The notes under the pieces are model-generated. The model saw only the letters and a list, made by a program, of their open reading frames with translations, was not told the DNA's origin and did not search any database. This document shows, piece after piece, positions 9,030 to 18,741 of a stretch of DNA of 64,000 nucleotides; position 1 is the stretch's first letter, and the number at the start of each line of letters is the position of its first letter. The DNA is from Paenibacillus turicensis (GTDB taxonomy: Bacteria; Bacillota; Bacilli; Paenibacillales; Paenibacillaceae): assembly GCF_017873435.1 (NCBI RefSeq), contig NZ_JAGGKG010000001.1, forward strand, positions 248,001 through 312,000, given 5' to 3'. Made by a program: the position numbers and the translations under genes.

Positions 9030-9193
9030 CTCTAGTACTCATCTCCTTACTTCCCCTATAATTATATATAATAAAACACATTGATTAACTCGGAAATAAT
9101 ATATAATAAAAAATGTAAATGTGCAACATTAATTTTCTGATGTGACTCTATTTGTAAATTACAATTTCCCACGCAATAAAAATAACCCTGCCC

Positions 9194-9231
9194 TAGCCGC
9201 AATGGCTTAGCAGAGTTACATGCTACGGCTA
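9194..9231 (-). terminator. Probable terminator after the SGNH hydrolase gene
   Basis: TAGCCG (9194-9199) pairs with CGGCTA (9226-9231), with an inner TAGCA/TGCTA stem and one asymmetric bulge. On the minus strand it is followed shortly by TTATTTTTATT. Confidence 0.5.
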
Positions 9232-9232
9232 T

Positions 9233-10420
9233 TTATTTTTTACTTTCATACCACTGCAAAAAAGCATCAGCAATTGCCTTACCTGCTATTCCATTTGGAT
9301 GTGGGTCAAATTCTGAGCTCATAAAATGCGGCTGTTGCAGATGATCCAGTGGTGCAGGTTGTGATAAAATTTTTGCAATGTCAAACACTGCATCTACACC
9401 AGTTGGTGGACATGCAGAAATTTTTTCATTAACTAACCGCCACACACGTTCTCTTTCCTCGGAAAAATTAAAGGTAGGAACGGTAAACAAAATAATCTTG
9501 ATTGCAGGATTGTGTGTTTTAACTTCTGACACGATATAACTCAAATCTGTTAGCAATTGCTCTGCACTTCGCTGTCCGATGTCAATATCGTTTACACCTA
9601 GGCATATGATCAGTTCATCACCTTGCTTCGCTTTATGAAGCCATGATCCATTTGTTGCCACATCATACGCTCTGCCCCAACCAGACCCTAAATTCCATAC
9701 TCCAATGTTTGTTCCCCATGCATTGGCAATTCTGGCTACCCAATATTCATATTGATCTCGCTCTGTTCTAACACCTTGTGTAATGGAGTCTCCTAAAAAA
9801 ACAACCTGCTTATCCACGTTCTTTTCATATCCCAAAAAACTAGGTAATACAAGTTTATTTTCCGATAATGTAAATCCATCCGCAGCATCTACCAATGATA
9901 AATCTCCTGTACCATCATAACCAGTCACAAGCATTCCTTCCACATTGTATGTAAAGGACCTACCTGCTTTTTTAGTAGAAATCGTCCATGTAAAGGCTAA
10001 ATAATGATCCTCTGGTAAATGAAACAAGGCTTCATCTGAACAAAAATGCTCTCCAGCAGACACCTCTTTGGAGGACTGCCCTTCAAATGTAAGCTTTACT
10101 GACGAATCTGCTATAATTCCCCCATTTGGCTCTGTACCCCCATCTGCAACATAAGCAGATAGAATAGTCCATTCCCCTCCTAGGTCGCTAGCACGTGTCA
10201 CCTGTCCTTGATCCCAAGTCGAATCTATGGCATTATTATGCCAAAATTTCAGCTTTAGGTTACCTTCTTCTCTGAGCTTAACATAGGTCCGGTATGTATG
10301 TGTAAAGGGAGCATCACACACCATGATTTGATTCGCAGTAGTGGATGTTACAATTGCAGAAGTAAAACCATCATGCATCGGCATATTGCTATAATTAGGT
10401 TGATTGTTAAGGTTGGTCAT
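9233..10420 (-). CDS. Cytoplasmic SGNH/GDSL-family esterase
   Basis: A 395-residue protein. The C-terminal half (about 200-395) is an SGNH hydrolase: block I VVFLGDSITQG with the nucleophilic serine, block II Gly in NLGSGWGRAYD, block III Asn in ICLGVNDID, and block V Asp/His in FDPHPNGIAG. The N-terminal half is beta-rich with no signal peptide and may be a jelly-roll binding domain, as in some carbohydrate acetyl-esterases. It most likely deacylates a sugar or other small ester inside the cell. A cre-like box overlaps its 5' leader, which fits a role in carbon use. The start ATG follows an AAGGGG site. Confidence 0.85.
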   Translation of the reverse strand: MTNLNNQPNYSNMPMHDGFTSAIVTSTTANQIMVCDAPFTHTYRTYVKLREEGNLKLKFWHNNAIDSTWDQGQVTRASDLGGEWTILSAYVADGGTEPNGGIIADSSVKLTFEGQSSKEVSAGEHFCSDEALFHLPEDHYLAFTWTISTKKAGRSFTYNVEGMLVTGYDGTGDLSLVDAADGFTLSENKLVLPSFLGYEKNVDKQVVFLGDSITQGVRTERDQYEYWVARIANAWGTNIGVWNLGSGWGRAYDVATNGSWLHKAKQGDELIICLGVNDIDIGQRSAEQLLTDLSYIVSEVKTHNPAIKIILFTVPTFNFSEERERVWRLVNEKISACPPTGVDAVFDIAKILSQPAPLDHLQQPHFMSSEFDPHPNGIAGKAIADAFLQWYESKK

Positions 10421-10437
10421 TGCTGTAAACCCCTTCC

Positions 10438-10451
10438 GGTAAGCGATAACA
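10438..10451 (-). promoter_or_regulatory. Cre-like catabolite box before the SGNH hydrolase
   Basis: GGTAAGCGATAACA matches 13 of 14 positions of the CcpA consensus TGWAANCGNTNWCA (read on the plus strand; the box is near palindromic). It lies 18-31 bases upstream of the start codon, so CcpA could block transcription here. Not tested; such matches also occur by chance. Confidence 0.5.
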
Positions 10452-10493
10452 AAATTTAACTTATACTCTACTATTATAACGACTGCGACCTAA

Positions 10494-11237
10494 CTACAGA
10501 AGCCGATTTAAAAAAGTTTTTGTGCGTTGATGTTGTGGATGATTAAAGATTTGCTCAGGTGTTCCCGCTTCAATAATTTCGCCATCCGCCATAAATAAAA
10601 TGCGATCCGCTACCTCTCTCGCAAATCCCATTTCATGCGTAACAATGAGCATCGTCATATTTTCACTAGCAAGCTGCTTCATCACCTGTAGCACTTCGCC
10701 CGTTAACTCTGGATCTAGGGCTGAGGTAGGCTCATCAAACAATAAAATTTCTGGGTTCAGCATTAATGCTCTTGCAATGGCTACCCGTTGTTTTTGTCCA
10801 CCTGATAGATTCGAAGGATATACATCCCTTTTATCTGAAAGTCCTACCTTACCAAGCATGGAGATCGCCTGAGCCTGGATCTCTTCTTGACTAGCACGCT
10901 TTAGCATACGTGGTGCTAATTCCAGATTTCCCAGTACAGTCAGATGTGGAAACAAATTAAAATGCTGAAAAACCATCCCCATTCTAGCTGTAATCGATTT
11001 TATAATTTCATTGGAGCTATATTTTCCGTCCTTAACCAAATCCTGATCACCAATACTGATCGTTCCCCAGTTTACTTGCTCCAAGTGCACTAAGCTACGT
11101 AGCATTGTGCTTTTTCCAGAGCCAGACGGGCCAATAATCGCAATGACCTCACTCGGCTGAACCTCAAAGGATATGCCTTTTAACACCTCAAGCTTATCAA
11201 ATGATTTCTGTAAATTATTCACGTCTATTAATGTCAT
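10494..11237 (-). CDS. Polar amino-acid ABC transporter ATP-binding protein (GlnQ family)
   Basis: 247 residues, full length for the family. Walker A is GPSGSGKST, the signature is [15 protein letters not shown], Walker B is [14 protein letters not shown], and the H-loop is [15 protein letters not shown]. It powers uptake by the permease encoded upstream. It is the last gene of the operon SBP-permease-ATPase. A 120-base, T/C-rich spacer separates it from the permease gene and contains a 14-base palindrome (11352-11365). Confidence 0.93.
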   Translation of the reverse strand: MTLIDVNNLQKSFDKLEVLKGISFEVQPSEVIAIIGPSGSGKSTMLRSLVHLEQVNWGTISIGDQDLVKDGKYSSNEIIKSITARMGMVFQHFNLFPHLTVLGNLELAPRMLKRASQEEIQAQAISMLGKVGLSDKRDVYPSNLSGGQKQRVAIARALMLNPEILLFDEPTSALDPELTGEVLQVMKQLASENMTMLIVTHEMGFAREVADRILFMADGEIIEAGTPEQIFNHPQHQRTKTFLNRLL

Positions 11238-11359
11238 AACACTTCATTCCCTCAATATATTCACTAGATTTAAATTAAACCTGAACCTATTTACTTCCTA
11301 TACCTTATATACCTACATAAACCTTACCTAAAACTTACTACTACTTGCCTACAGTAAGC

Positions 11360-12013
11360 TTACTGGAATTTAAACTTCTTTTCCAACCATTTAAAAAGGA
11401 TCGTTAGCACTAGTGTCATCAATAGATAAATAACAGCAGCGATAAAAAATGGAGCAATTGAAAAATCACGATTTACTGCGGTTAAAGCATAATGTAATAA
11501 ATCTGGAACAGACACAGCATACAAGAGAGCTGTATCCTTAATTAATGTAATAGATTCATTAGATACAGAAGGAATAACTACTCGGAACATTTGCGGAATA
11601 ATGACGCGTGTCATCGTTTGAAACTTACTTAAGCCTAACACCTTTGCCGCTTCATATTGCCCACCGTCCACTGCAAGTAAGCCCCCACGGAAAATTTCTG
11701 CAAAATATGCCGCATAGTTTAAAACAAAAGCTAAGCCTGCGGCAAGGAAGCGATCCATAATCAAATACTCGCCTACTACAGGTAAAACGGGCAAACCATA
11801 ACAAAAAAACAACATTTGCAGTAATAGTGGTGTGCCACGCATGACATAAATAAACGAATGTGCAAACCATGAGACTGGCTTCACCTTGCTGTTTGCCATT
11901 AACGTAATTAAAAATCCTAATGGGATAGAGCTAATAATACAAATGAAAAATAATAAAACCGTGGTTTGTGCCCCCTCAAGCATGGGTCCAATAATCTTTG
12001 TAATGTAATCCAT
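11360..12013 (-). CDS. Polar amino-acid ABC transporter permease
   Basis: About 217 residues with five membrane helices. It carries the binding-protein-dependent transport loop (QYEAAKVLGLSKFQTMTRVI) that docks on the ATPase, and the typical YVMRGTPLLLQMLFFCYGLP segment. I chose the ATG at 12013, which has AAGGGG 9 bases upstream. A longer reading from 12073 would run through a hairpin and lacks a ribosome site. It forms the membrane pore for the solute bound by the upstream lipoprotein. Confidence 0.92.
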   Translation of the reverse strand: MDYITKIIGPMLEGAQTTVLLFFICIISSIPLGFLITLMANSKVKPVSWFAHSFIYVMRGTPLLLQMLFFCYGLPVLPVVGEYLIMDRFLAAGLAFVLNYAAYFAEIFRGGLLAVDGGQYEAAKVLGLSKFQTMTRVIIPQMFRVVIPSVSNESITLIKDTALLYAVSVPDLLHYALTAVNRDFSIAPFFIAAVIYLLMTLVLTILFKWLEKKFKFQ

Positions 12014-12037
12014 ATTCACATTCCCCTTCATAAACAA

Positions 12038-12094
12038 AAACCGGAAGCTTGCTCCGGTTTTAATTAGGCTCAAAATCAGTGATTGGCAATCACT
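12038..12094 (-). terminator. Two intercistronic hairpins between binding protein and permease
   Basis: Reading leftward, AGTGATT/AATCACT (12077-12093) is followed by ACCGGA/TCCGGT and a TTTTTG tract near 12040. Such partial terminators are common after a binding-protein gene, where they let more of it be made than of the membrane parts. Function is inferred. Confidence 0.5.
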
Positions 12095-12125
12095 AATTTA
12101 ATAGTAAACCTTTAAATGATGCAGT

Positions 12126-12908
12126 TTATTTTAAAATTTTATCTTCACCAAACCATTTTTTAGAGATTTCAGCGGCAGTTCCATCTGCATTGATCTTATC
12201 TAAAGCGGCTTGCAGGTTATTTAATAACTGCTCATTTCCTTTCTTCACACCAATGCCATATTCCTCTGGTGCTAGTGCTTCATCTAGTATTTTAAAGCTA
12301 GCAGTGTCTTTAGACAAATAGTATCTAGCTACAACCTCATCAATGACAACCGCATCGATTCGTTTTGTTTTTAAATCACTTAATGCTAGCACATTATCAG
12401 GAAACTCTGAAACATTCGCAACCTGAGACTTAATTGCATTTGCATCTAACGCATCTGATGCAGAGGATAAGGACTGCAAGCCTACCTTTTTGCCAGCAAG
12501 ATCATGAATAGAGTTGATGGAAGAATCCGTTAAGGTGACGATTACTTGACTATTTTTCAAATAAGGCTTAGTAAACAATACCTTTTGCTTACGCTCATCT
12601 GTAATTGTATAGCCATTCCAAATCAAATCAATACGACCACTTAACAATTCCGATTCCTTTGTTTTCCAATCAATCGGCTGGAAGGTTGCTTCTACGCCCA
12701 TTTCCTTTGCTGCTGCCTTTGCATAATCAATGTCAAAGCCAACAATTTCATTGTTGTCGTCTCTAAAGCCCATCGGTGCAAACTTGTCATCAATCCCAAT
12801 AACAATTTTATCGCCTTTATTCCCTGCTTTATTACTGTTTCCACATCCCACAACAGTGATTAATAATACAACTATAAGTACACTCATCCATGTTAATTTC
12901 TTATTCAT
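12126..12908 (-). CDS. Polar amino-acid ABC transporter substrate-binding lipoprotein
   Basis: About 260 residues from the ATG at 12908 (MNKKLTW). A lipoprotein signal ends in LLITVVGCGNSN, with the lipobox cysteine. Then comes a type-3 solute-binding fold: FAPMGFRDDNNEIVGFDIDY near the start, IWNGYTITDERKQKVLFTKPY in the middle, and EYGIGVKKGNEQLLNN near the end, the usual amino-acid family landmarks. It captures an amino acid, possibly cystine or glutamine, outside the membrane. The substrate cannot be fixed from sequence, though the nearby TcyP-like gene makes a sulfur amino acid plausible. First gene of the three-gene operon. Confidence 0.92.
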   Translation of the reverse strand: MNKKLTWMSVLIVVLLITVVGCGNSNKAGNKGDKIVIGIDDKFAPMGFRDDNNEIVGFDIDYAKAAAKEMGVEATFQPIDWKTKESELLSGRIDLIWNGYTITDERKQKVLFTKPYLKNSQVIVTLTDSSINSIHDLAGKKVGLQSLSSASDALDANAIKSQVANVSEFPDNVLALSDLKTKRIDAVVIDEVVARYYLSKDTASFKILDEALAPEEYGIGVKKGNEQLLNNLQAALDKINADGTAAEISKKWFGEDKILK

Positions 12909-13022
12909 CTTTTTCTCCCCCAAGTATAAAACGCTTTAGTTCGTTAATACGTTATCAGAGTTCCATGATACCATATTCACATATAAGAGTCGAGCGTTTG
13001 TTAGATTGTTTTTAAATTCCTC

Positions 13023-13051
13023 TTGAATTAAAACAAAATTTTAGATAAAAT
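13023..13051 (+). promoter_or_regulatory. Probable sigma-A promoter of the pbuE leader
   Basis: TTGAAT (13023-13028) and TAAAAT (13046-13051) are separated by 17 bases. A start point near 13058 would place the purine aptamer about 40 bases into the transcript. Confidence 0.55.
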
Positions 13052-13095
13052 GGCTATTGTGCCAGCTGAACACTATTATTTTTTTAAAAAATTTA

Positions 13096-13211
13096 ATAAT
13101 TGTATAACCTCAATAATATGGTTTGAGGGTCTCTACCAGGAACCAATCATTTTAAATCCTGACTACAAGTAAAATGCGTTTTGCATTTTTCCTTTTGGTC
13201 AGGATTTTTTT
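13096..13211 (+). ncRNA. Purine riboswitch with overlapping terminator, upstream of pbuE
   Basis: The aptamer core is clear. P1 pairs TTGTA (13100-13104) with TACAA (13164-13168). P2 pairs CCTCAA with TTGAGG around the L2 loop TAATATGGT. J2/3 contains TCTCTACC, and P3 pairs AGGA (13138-13141) with TCCT (13157-13160). The base that pairs with the ligand (C74/U74 in the literature) lies in GACTAC at 13163 and is C, the guanine type. Loop L3 has the CC and TTAAA of the family but about eight extra bases between them. A terminator, AAATCCTGAC (13154-13163) with GTCAGGATTT (13198-13207) and a T run, shares P3 and J3/1. Ligand binding should therefore prevent termination: an ON switch, as in Bacillus subtilis pbuE. 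Confidence 0.9.
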
Positions 13212-13231
13212 GTTGTGTTTGTAAATTGGAT

Positions 13232-13387
13232 ATTACAACTTATTAGCATCAGCGTTACGTTTTGAAGGTTGCTCCCATCGCCCTTAAATCTGAGTTTCCT
13301 TAATTTTAGCATGAGGTAGAAATTCAGATTTTAAAAGCGACCGCTCCGCTTGTCCACAATCCTTCAAAACTTCACTGTAGCCAATCA
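13232..13387. repeat. Imperfect palindromic repeat, copy 1 (within pbuE leader)
   Basis: Nested inverted repeats: GTTTTGAAGGTT (13259) with AATCCTTCAAAAC (13358), TTAAATCTGA (13286) with TCAGATTTTAAAA (13324), and a weaker outer pair AATTGG..TACA with TGTAGCCAAT. The arms resemble those of the elements at 23248, 46253 and 48279. This copy is the most diverged and its outer limits are uncertain. It sits between the riboswitch terminator and the pbuE ribosome site, so it is transcribed in the leader. Confidence 0.55.
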
Positions 13388-13465
13388 AGAAGTTTAACAT
13401 CCTTAAAACTGACACTACAAAAAAATGGAAATACTTATATATCAATAGGAGGATATAGCTAGATT

Positions 13466-14635
13466 ATGAACTTGAAAATTTATGTACTTACGATTGCAAC
13501 ATTTACCGTTGGTCTTGTTGAACTTATTATCGGAGGTTTGCTGCCTACGATTGCCAAAGACCTTGATGTATCACTTAGTATGACAGGACAGCTTATTACG
13601 ATTTATGCCTTAATGTACGCAATTGCCGGACCTACTTTACTTGCATTAACGGGAAAAATTGAACGTAAAAAGCTATATATCTCTTCCATGCTTATTTTTA
13701 CATTAGGTTGCTTCCTTGCTGCATGGAGCCCTAGCTATGCTGTCCTTTTTATATCACGTATTATCACTGCAACAAGCGGCTCTTTAATCGTTACTTTATC
13801 ACTTACCATTGCAGTAAAGCTTGTTCCAAAGGAATTTCAAGCTAGAGTAATTGGTGTAATTTCGATGGGCGTAAGCTCGGCAATTGTGCTTGGTGTACCA
13901 CTTGGCGTCATGGCAGGTGATTATATTAGCTGGAGAATGCTATTTTTCATTATTGCAATTTTAACATTAGTAGCAATGATGACCGTACAATTTTTCCTTG
14001 AGCCGATTCACATGACTGAACAAACAGTTCCACTAAAAACACAATTGAAGTCTCTACGTAATCCTAAAATTGCTAGCGCTCATATTGTGACCGCCTTAAC
14101 ATTAGCAGGACATTATACGGTGTATGCTTATTTAACACCATTTATGGAAACATTGCTTCATTTGGACTCATTCCAAGTTAGTATTTCATATTTCCTATTC
14201 GGAATCGCCGCAGTAAGTGGTGGGTTAATTGGTGGAATTTTATCAGATAAGCTTGGATCAACAAAAAGTATTCTTATCATTGTAGGTACCTTTATTGCAG
14301 TTATGTTTGTATTACCTTGGTCAACGATTCATTTATACGTCTTTACTTTTGTATTATTTATATGGGGGATTTTAAGCTGGGCATTATCACCAGCACAACA
14401 AAGCTATCTTATTAAATACGCACCTGAGTCTTCGGATATCCAGCAAAGCTTTAACTATTCTGCATTGCAAATCGGGATTGCGCTTGGTTCGTTGTTTGGC
14501 GGAATGGTGCTTGATCAAACAAACTCTGTCGCAAGCAACGCCTACTTTGGTGGAGGAATTATTATCATAGCAGCTGTATTTGCAGTATACTCTCTTACTC
14601 GTAAGTCAACATTAACGGTCTCAAATCAAGCCTAA
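13466..14635 (+). CDS. pbuE: MFS purine efflux pump PbuE
   Basis: 389 residues with twelve predicted membrane helices. Motifs shared with Bacillus subtilis PbuE, as I recall it, are spread along the whole length: TVGLVELIIGGLLPTIAKDL, GPTLLALTGKIERKKLY, TLAGHYTVYAYLTPF, SPAQQSYLIKYAP and ESSDIQQSFNYSALQ. PbuE exports hypoxanthine, adenine and related purines when they are in excess. A purine riboswitch with a pbuE-type terminator lies upstream, which supports the call. AGGAGG lies 11 bases before the ATG, a slightly long spacing. A bidirectional terminator follows. Confidence 0.93.
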   Translation: MNLKIYVLTIATFTVGLVELIIGGLLPTIAKDLDVSLSMTGQLITIYALMYAIAGPTLLALTGKIERKKLYISSMLIFTLGCFLAAWSPSYAVLFISRIITATSGSLIVTLSLTIAVKLVPKEFQARVIGVISMGVSSAIVLGVPLGVMAGDYISWRMLFFIIAILTLVAMMTVQFFLEPIHMTEQTVPLKTQLKSLRNPKIASAHIVTALTLAGHYTVYAYLTPFMETLLHLDSFQVSISYFLFGIAAVSGGLIGGILSDKLGSTKSILIIVGTFIAVMFVLPWSTIHLYVFTFVLFIWGILSWALSPAQQSYLIKYAPESSDIQQSFNYSALQIGIALGSLFGGMVLDQTNSVASNAYFGGGIIIIAAVFAVYSLTRKSTLTVSNQA

Positions 14636-14655
14636 AGTAGTCTCATTAATGCAAA

Positions 14656-14708
14656 AGGATACACACGAAGCGATAAAAAACGGCTCCGAGTGTATCCTCT
14701 TATTTTTT
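14656..14708 (+). terminator. Terminator shared by pbuE and the convergent mmsB
   Basis: AGGATACAC (14656-14664) pairs with GTGTATCCT (14690-14698), with a further GC-rich inner part, followed by CTTATTTTTT. It can serve both converging genes. Confidence 0.75.
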
Positions 14709-14733
14709 ACAGCAAATCATTCACACTATCCTT

Positions 14734-15897
14734 TTAAGCTGATCTTTTATTTTTGTTATAAATATCAAAAGCAACGGCTAGCAACAACACTAATCCCTTA
14801 ATTCCCTGTTGCCAGTCAATCCCTAAGCCAATCAAGGACATCCCGTTATTTAAAACACCCATAACTAAACCACCAATGATTGCTCCAAACACGGTTCCAA
14901 TCCCACCTGATGCTGAAGCCCCACCAATAAAACATGCTGCAATTGCATCAAGCTCAAAGTTTGTACCTGCCCTAGGTGTAGCTGCATTCAGCCGTGCTGC
15001 AAAAATCAACCCGGAAATCGCCGCCATCACACCCATATTTACAAATACCCAAAATGCTACCTTTTTCGTTTTTACTCCAGAAAGGCTAGCCGCCTTCTCA
15101 TTACCACCAAGTGCATACACATGACGTCCCATGACTGTTCGATTCATCACAAAGGAATACATAATAATGAGTACAAACATTAGGACTAAAATATTCGGAA
15201 TCCCTGCGTAGCTTGCTAACATGAACATAAATAAATTAATGATAACACCAACTACAATAAGCTTGAGTAAAAATATAGTTTGAGACGAGACGTCAAAGCC
15301 ATATTTGCGCTGAGCGCGCCGCTCACGTAATTCCGTTAAAATATACCAGACGGTTAGGACCAAACCGATTAAAATCGAAACAAAGCTAACGCCTGCAAAC
15401 TGAAAATCCGGTAAGAAACCAGAGCTTATTTTTTGAAAACCACTTGGAAAAGGTGAAATCGATTGTCCTTCTAATACAATCATCGTTAGTCCACGGAACA
15501 ATAACATCCCTGCCAAGGTCACGATAAAGGCGGGAATCCGCACATACGCTACCCAGAAGCCTTGCCATGCCCCAATTAAAGCACCAGCAAGCAATGCGGC
15601 AATCACTGCAAGCCAAGTTGGTAGTTGCCAATTTACCATCATAATCGCGGAAAATGCACCCACAAAGGCAGCAATCGAACCTACAGATAAATCAATATGC
15701 CCAGTGATGATGACAAGCACCATACCAATCGCTAGCACTAAAATGTAGCTATTTTGCAAAATTAAATTCGTAATATTAATTGGTTTTAACAGTAGTCCCC
15801 CAGTAAGAACCTCAAACAATAACATAATTACAATAAGTGCAATAATCATCCCATATTGACGTATATTATTTTTAAACAGTTTGGTTATCGTTTCCAT
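14734..15897 (-). CDS. mmsB: Monosaccharide ABC transporter permease (MmsB/XylH type)
   Basis: 387 residues with about ten membrane helices, of the BPD_transp_2 (RbsC/XylH) family. Landmarks are [36 protein letters not shown] and [20 protein letters not shown]. It is the pore of a sugar importer. Its start overlaps the end of the ATPase gene by 26 bases, showing tight coupling. The closest fit is the multiple-monosaccharide or xylose permease group. A YesN-type regulator, a sugar sensor and a beta-xylosidase nearby favour pentoses. Confidence 0.9.
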   Translation of the reverse strand: METITKLFKNNIRQYGMIIALIVIMLLFEVLTGGLLLKPINITNLILQNSYILVLAIGMVLVIITGHIDLSVGSIAAFVGAFSAIMMVNWQLPTWLAVIAALLAGALIGAWQGFWVAYVRIPAFIVTLAGMLLFRGLTMIVLEGQSISPFPSGFQKISSGFLPDFQFAGVSFVSILIGLVLTVWYILTELRERRAQRKYGFDVSSQTIFLLKLIVVGVIINLFMFMLASYAGIPNILVLMFVLIIMYSFVMNRTVMGRHVYALGGNEKAASLSGVKTKKVAFWVFVNMGVMAAISGLIFAARLNAATPRAGTNFELDAIAACFIGGASASGGIGTVFGAIIGGLVMGVLNNGMSLIGLGIDWQQGIKGLVLLLAVAFDIYNKNKRSA

Positions 15898-17431
15898 GCT
15901 TCCCGCCTCCTGAATTCGTCATATATCTCATCAGCGTTTCTTGTGTTGCTTCCTCTCGGTTTACTTCCCCTGTAATACGTCCAGCATTCATTACATAAAT
16001 TCGGTCACACAAGCCTAGCACCTCAGGCAACTCCGATGAAATAACAAGCACGCTTTTTCCTTCGGCAGCAAGCTGGTGAATAATAGTATAAATTTCGTAT
16101 TTTGCACCAACGTCGATCCCGCGTGTCGGTTCATCTAAAATAAGAATGTCTGGCTCCATAAAAATCCACTTACTTAATACAACCTTTTGTTGATTCCCCC
16201 CGCTTAAATCACTCGTTTTTTGCAAAATACTAGATGCTTTAATGTTCATATCCTTTTTCATTTTTTCAGCTACAAGCACTTCTTCTCTTTCATTGACAAC
16301 ACCCTTTGCGGTCAGCTTATCTATGCCTGTAAGAGAAATATTTCGTTTAATATCATCCATTAAAATAAGTCCATATTCCTTACGATCCTCTGTAACATAA
16401 GCAAAACCGTTTTGTATTGCTTCATCTACACTATTATTTTGAATAGATTTCCCTTCTTTAATGAGCTCGCCTGTAATATTACGTCCATACGATTTACCAA
16501 ATAGACTCATAGCAAATTCCGTTCGTCCAGCACCCATCAGCCCAGCAATACCTACAATTTCACCACGACGAAGGTTTAGGTTTACGTTGTCTAGTACTTT
16601 TCGATCTGCATGATGCTCGTGATAAACCGTCCAATTGTTTACTTCAAGTAAGATTTCCCCAATGTTTGGATGTCGCTCTGGATAACGGTGAGTCAGGTCA
16701 CGCCCTACCATGCCCTTAATAATCATATCTTCTGTCACGTTATCCTTTAGCATATCTAAAGTTTCAATCGTTTTACCATCACGCAAAATCGTAACGGAAT
16801 CGGCAACCTTTGATACTTCATTTAACTTGTGTGAAATCAAAATACAAGCAATACCTTGTTTCTTAAATTCCAGCATTAATTGAAGTAAATTTTCACTATC
16901 ATTTTCGTTTAATGCCGCTGTAGGTTCATCTAATATAAGCAGGCGCACTTTTTTGGAGAGCGCTTTCGCAATTTCCACTAGCTGTTGCTTACCTACTCCG
17001 ATATTAGACACCAAAGTATTTGGGTCCTCACTTAAACCAACCTTTGTCAGCAATTCACGTGTACCAACATACGTTTCCTTCCAGTCAATAATCCCTTTAC
17101 TCGCACGTTCATTACCTAAATAAATATTTTCTGCGATGGAGAGGTACGGAATCAATGCAAGCTCCTGGTGAATAATTACGATACCTAATTCCTCACTTTG
17201 CTTAATATCCTTAAATTCACATCGTTTCCCCCGGAACAAAATATCTCCTTCATAACTTCCATGCGGATAAACACCACTAAGCACCTTCATGAGCGTAGAT
17301 TTGCCCGCCCCATTTTCACCACATAAGGCATGAATTTCTCCCTCTTTGACCTTGAGGTTGACATTTTCCAATGCCTTGACGCCTGGAAACGTCTTGGTGA
17401 TGCCTTTCATTTCCAGAATGATATCACTCAT
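15872..17431 (-). CDS. mmsA: Monosaccharide ABC transporter ATP-binding protein (double cassette)
   Basis: 519 residues with two ABC cassettes, as in XylG/RbsA/MmsA. Cassette 1 has Walker [10 protein letters not shown], signature [17 protein letters not shown] and Walker [13 protein letters not shown]. Cassette 2 has a degenerate Walker A (GLMGAGRTE), signature [15 protein letters not shown] and Walker [15 protein letters not shown]. The degenerate second Walker A is normal for this family. It energises sugar uptake with the MmsB-like pore. It sits 21 bases after the binding-protein gene. Confidence 0.93.
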   Translation of the reverse strand: MSDIILEMKGITKTFPGVKALENVNLKVKEGEIHALCGENGAGKSTLMKVLSGVYPHGSYEGDILFRGKRCEFKDIKQSEELGIVIIHQELALIPYLSIAENIYLGNERASKGIIDWKETYVGTRELLTKVGLSEDPNTLVSNIGVGKQQLVEIAKALSKKVRLLILDEPTAALNENDSENLLQLMLEFKKQGIACILISHKLNEVSKVADSVTILRDGKTIETLDMLKDNVTEDMIIKGMVGRDLTHRYPERHPNIGEILLEVNNWTVYHEHHADRKVLDNVNLNLRRGEIVGIAGLMGAGRTEFAMSLFGKSYGRNITGELIKEGKSIQNNSVDEAIQNGFAYVTEDRKEYGLILMDDIKRNISLTGIDKLTAKGVVNEREEVLVAEKMKKDMNIKASSILQKTSDLSGGNQQKVVLSKWIFMEPDILILDEPTRGIDVGAKYEIYTIIHQLAAEGKSVLVISSELPEVLGLCDRIYVMNAGRITGEVNREEATQETLMRYMTNSGGGKHGNDNQTV

Positions 17432-17452
17432 AGGATTAACTCCCTTCTATGT

Positions 17453-18538
17453 TCACTTCAGTCCGATTTCTTCCTTGGTATAATAATTGCTGCCTAAAAT
17501 ATCCTTCTCAATATTACTTCGATCCACTGAAATAGGATCAAGCAAATAAGCCGGAACTACCTTAATCCCGTTGTCATAAGATTCCTCGTCATTGACTTCG
17601 GCTTGTTTTCCTTGCAAAATGCTATTTGCCATCTGTACGGTTTGCTCTGCTAGCTTGCGCGTATCTTTAAAAATCGTCTGTGTTTGTTCGCCTGCTACTA
17701 TCGATTTAATCGAAGCAAGCTCAGCATCTTGTCCTGTAATGACAGGTAATGGCTTTTTGGCACTGCCGTACCCTACCCCTTTTAGTGATGAAATGATCCC
17801 AATACTAATTCCGTCATATGGAGATAACACAGCATCCAAATTTTCTCCAGAATAATAGGCACTAAGCAGGTTATCCATACGGGATTGTGCTAAAGCACCA
17901 TCCCAGCGTAATGTAGCAATTTGTGCCATGGTGGTTTGCTTGCTTCGCACAACTAATTTACCGGAATCTATATATGGCTTCAGAACCGACATTGCCCCGT
18001 TAAAGAAAAAATAAGCGTTGTTATCATCAGGTGAGCCACCAAATAGCTCAATATTAAATGGTCCTTTTCCTTCCTTTAGTCCAAGCTTTTCCTCAATATA
18101 TGAGGCTTGTAGTACCCCTACCTTGAAGTTGTCAAAGGTCGCGTAGTAGGTTAAATAAGGTGTGTTACGGATAAGTCGGTCATATGAAATAACCTGAATA
18201 CCTTGATCATGTGCTTTTTTAATGGCATCTGTTAACGTGTTTCCATCCACAGAAGCAATGACCATGACGTCTACACCTTTAGTAATCATGTTTTCGATTT
18301 GCGAAATTTGATTTTCTACTACATCCTCCGCATACTGTAAATCTGTTTTGTAACCCTGCTCTTGAAACAGACGAACCATGTTTTCTCCGTCTCCCACCCA
18401 ACGCTCGGACGATTTAGTTGGCATTGAAATTCCAACATATCCTTTTTCCTTGCTGCCGACTTTACTTTCAGCCAAATTACAGCCTGATACAAGCACTGTC
18501 ACCAAGAGAAGCCAGATCATTACTGCCCCTTTTTTCAT
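17453..18538 (-). CDS. chvE: Sugar-binding lipoprotein, ChvE family
   Basis: About 361 residues. A lipoprotein signal ends in [14 protein letters not shown]. The mature part is a periplasmic-binding-protein type 1 fold of the ChvE/multiple-monosaccharide group: [52 protein letters not shown] and [20 protein letters not shown] chose the ATG at 18538 because AAAGGGG lies about 10 bases upstream; the longer reading from 18559 has no such site. It binds monosaccharides such as xylose, arabinose or glucose for the MmsAB importer. A cre-like box lies about 60 bases upstream. Confidence 0.92.
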   Translation of the reverse strand: MKKGAVMIWLLLVTVLVSGCNLAESKVGSKEKGYVGISMPTKSSERWVGDGENMVRLFQEQGYKTDLQYAEDVVENQISQIENMITKGVDVMVIASVDGNTLTDAIKKAHDQGIQVISYDRLIRNTPYLTYYATFDNFKVGVLQASYIEEKLGLKEGKGPFNIELFGGSPDDNNAYFFFNGAMSVLKPYIDSGKLVVRSKQTTMAQIATLRWDGALAQSRMDNLLSAYYSGENLDAVLSPYDGISIGIISSLKGVGYGSAKKPLPVITGQDAELASIKSIVAGEQTQTIFKDTRKLAEQTVQMANSILQGKQAEVNDEESYDNGIKVVPAYLLDPISVDRSNIEKDILGSNYYTKEEIGLK

Positions 18539-18597
18539 CAGAAGTTCCCCTTTCTCCAATCATGAAATGCATCAAGCCTACTAGCTTGAACAGAAAA

Positions 18598-18611
18598 AGA
18601 TAACGCTTACA
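18598..18611 (-). promoter_or_regulatory. Cre-like catabolite box upstream of the sugar importer operon
   Basis: Read leftward, TGTAAGCGTTATCT matches 13 of 14 positions of the CcpA consensus TGWAANCGNTNWCA. It lies 60 bases before the binding-protein start, in the likely promoter region. It suggests glucose repression of the importer on top of control by the two-component system. Confidence 0.6.
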
Positions 18612-18741
18612 AATAGCTTCTAGCTACTGTTTCTATTTGAATCTATCGTAGCATCGGGGCATTGGGAGGTCTTTGCTACAAACGAAACCTTTTTTATAAA
18701 ATTTTAACTTTTGTGGTTAAATGTCGGCTTCGTTTCAAAGA

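Noticed and set aside
9060..9125. CymR-like box before the TcyP-like gene
   Set aside because: Only a weak half-site (TTCCGAGTTAAT) could be seen in very AT-rich DNA; not strong enough to report.
12944..12957. Cre-like TTAATACGTTATCA before the amino-acid ABC operon
   Set aside because: 12 of 14 matches with a mismatch in the conserved G of the left arm; chance matches at this level are common and the operon is not a carbon-source one.
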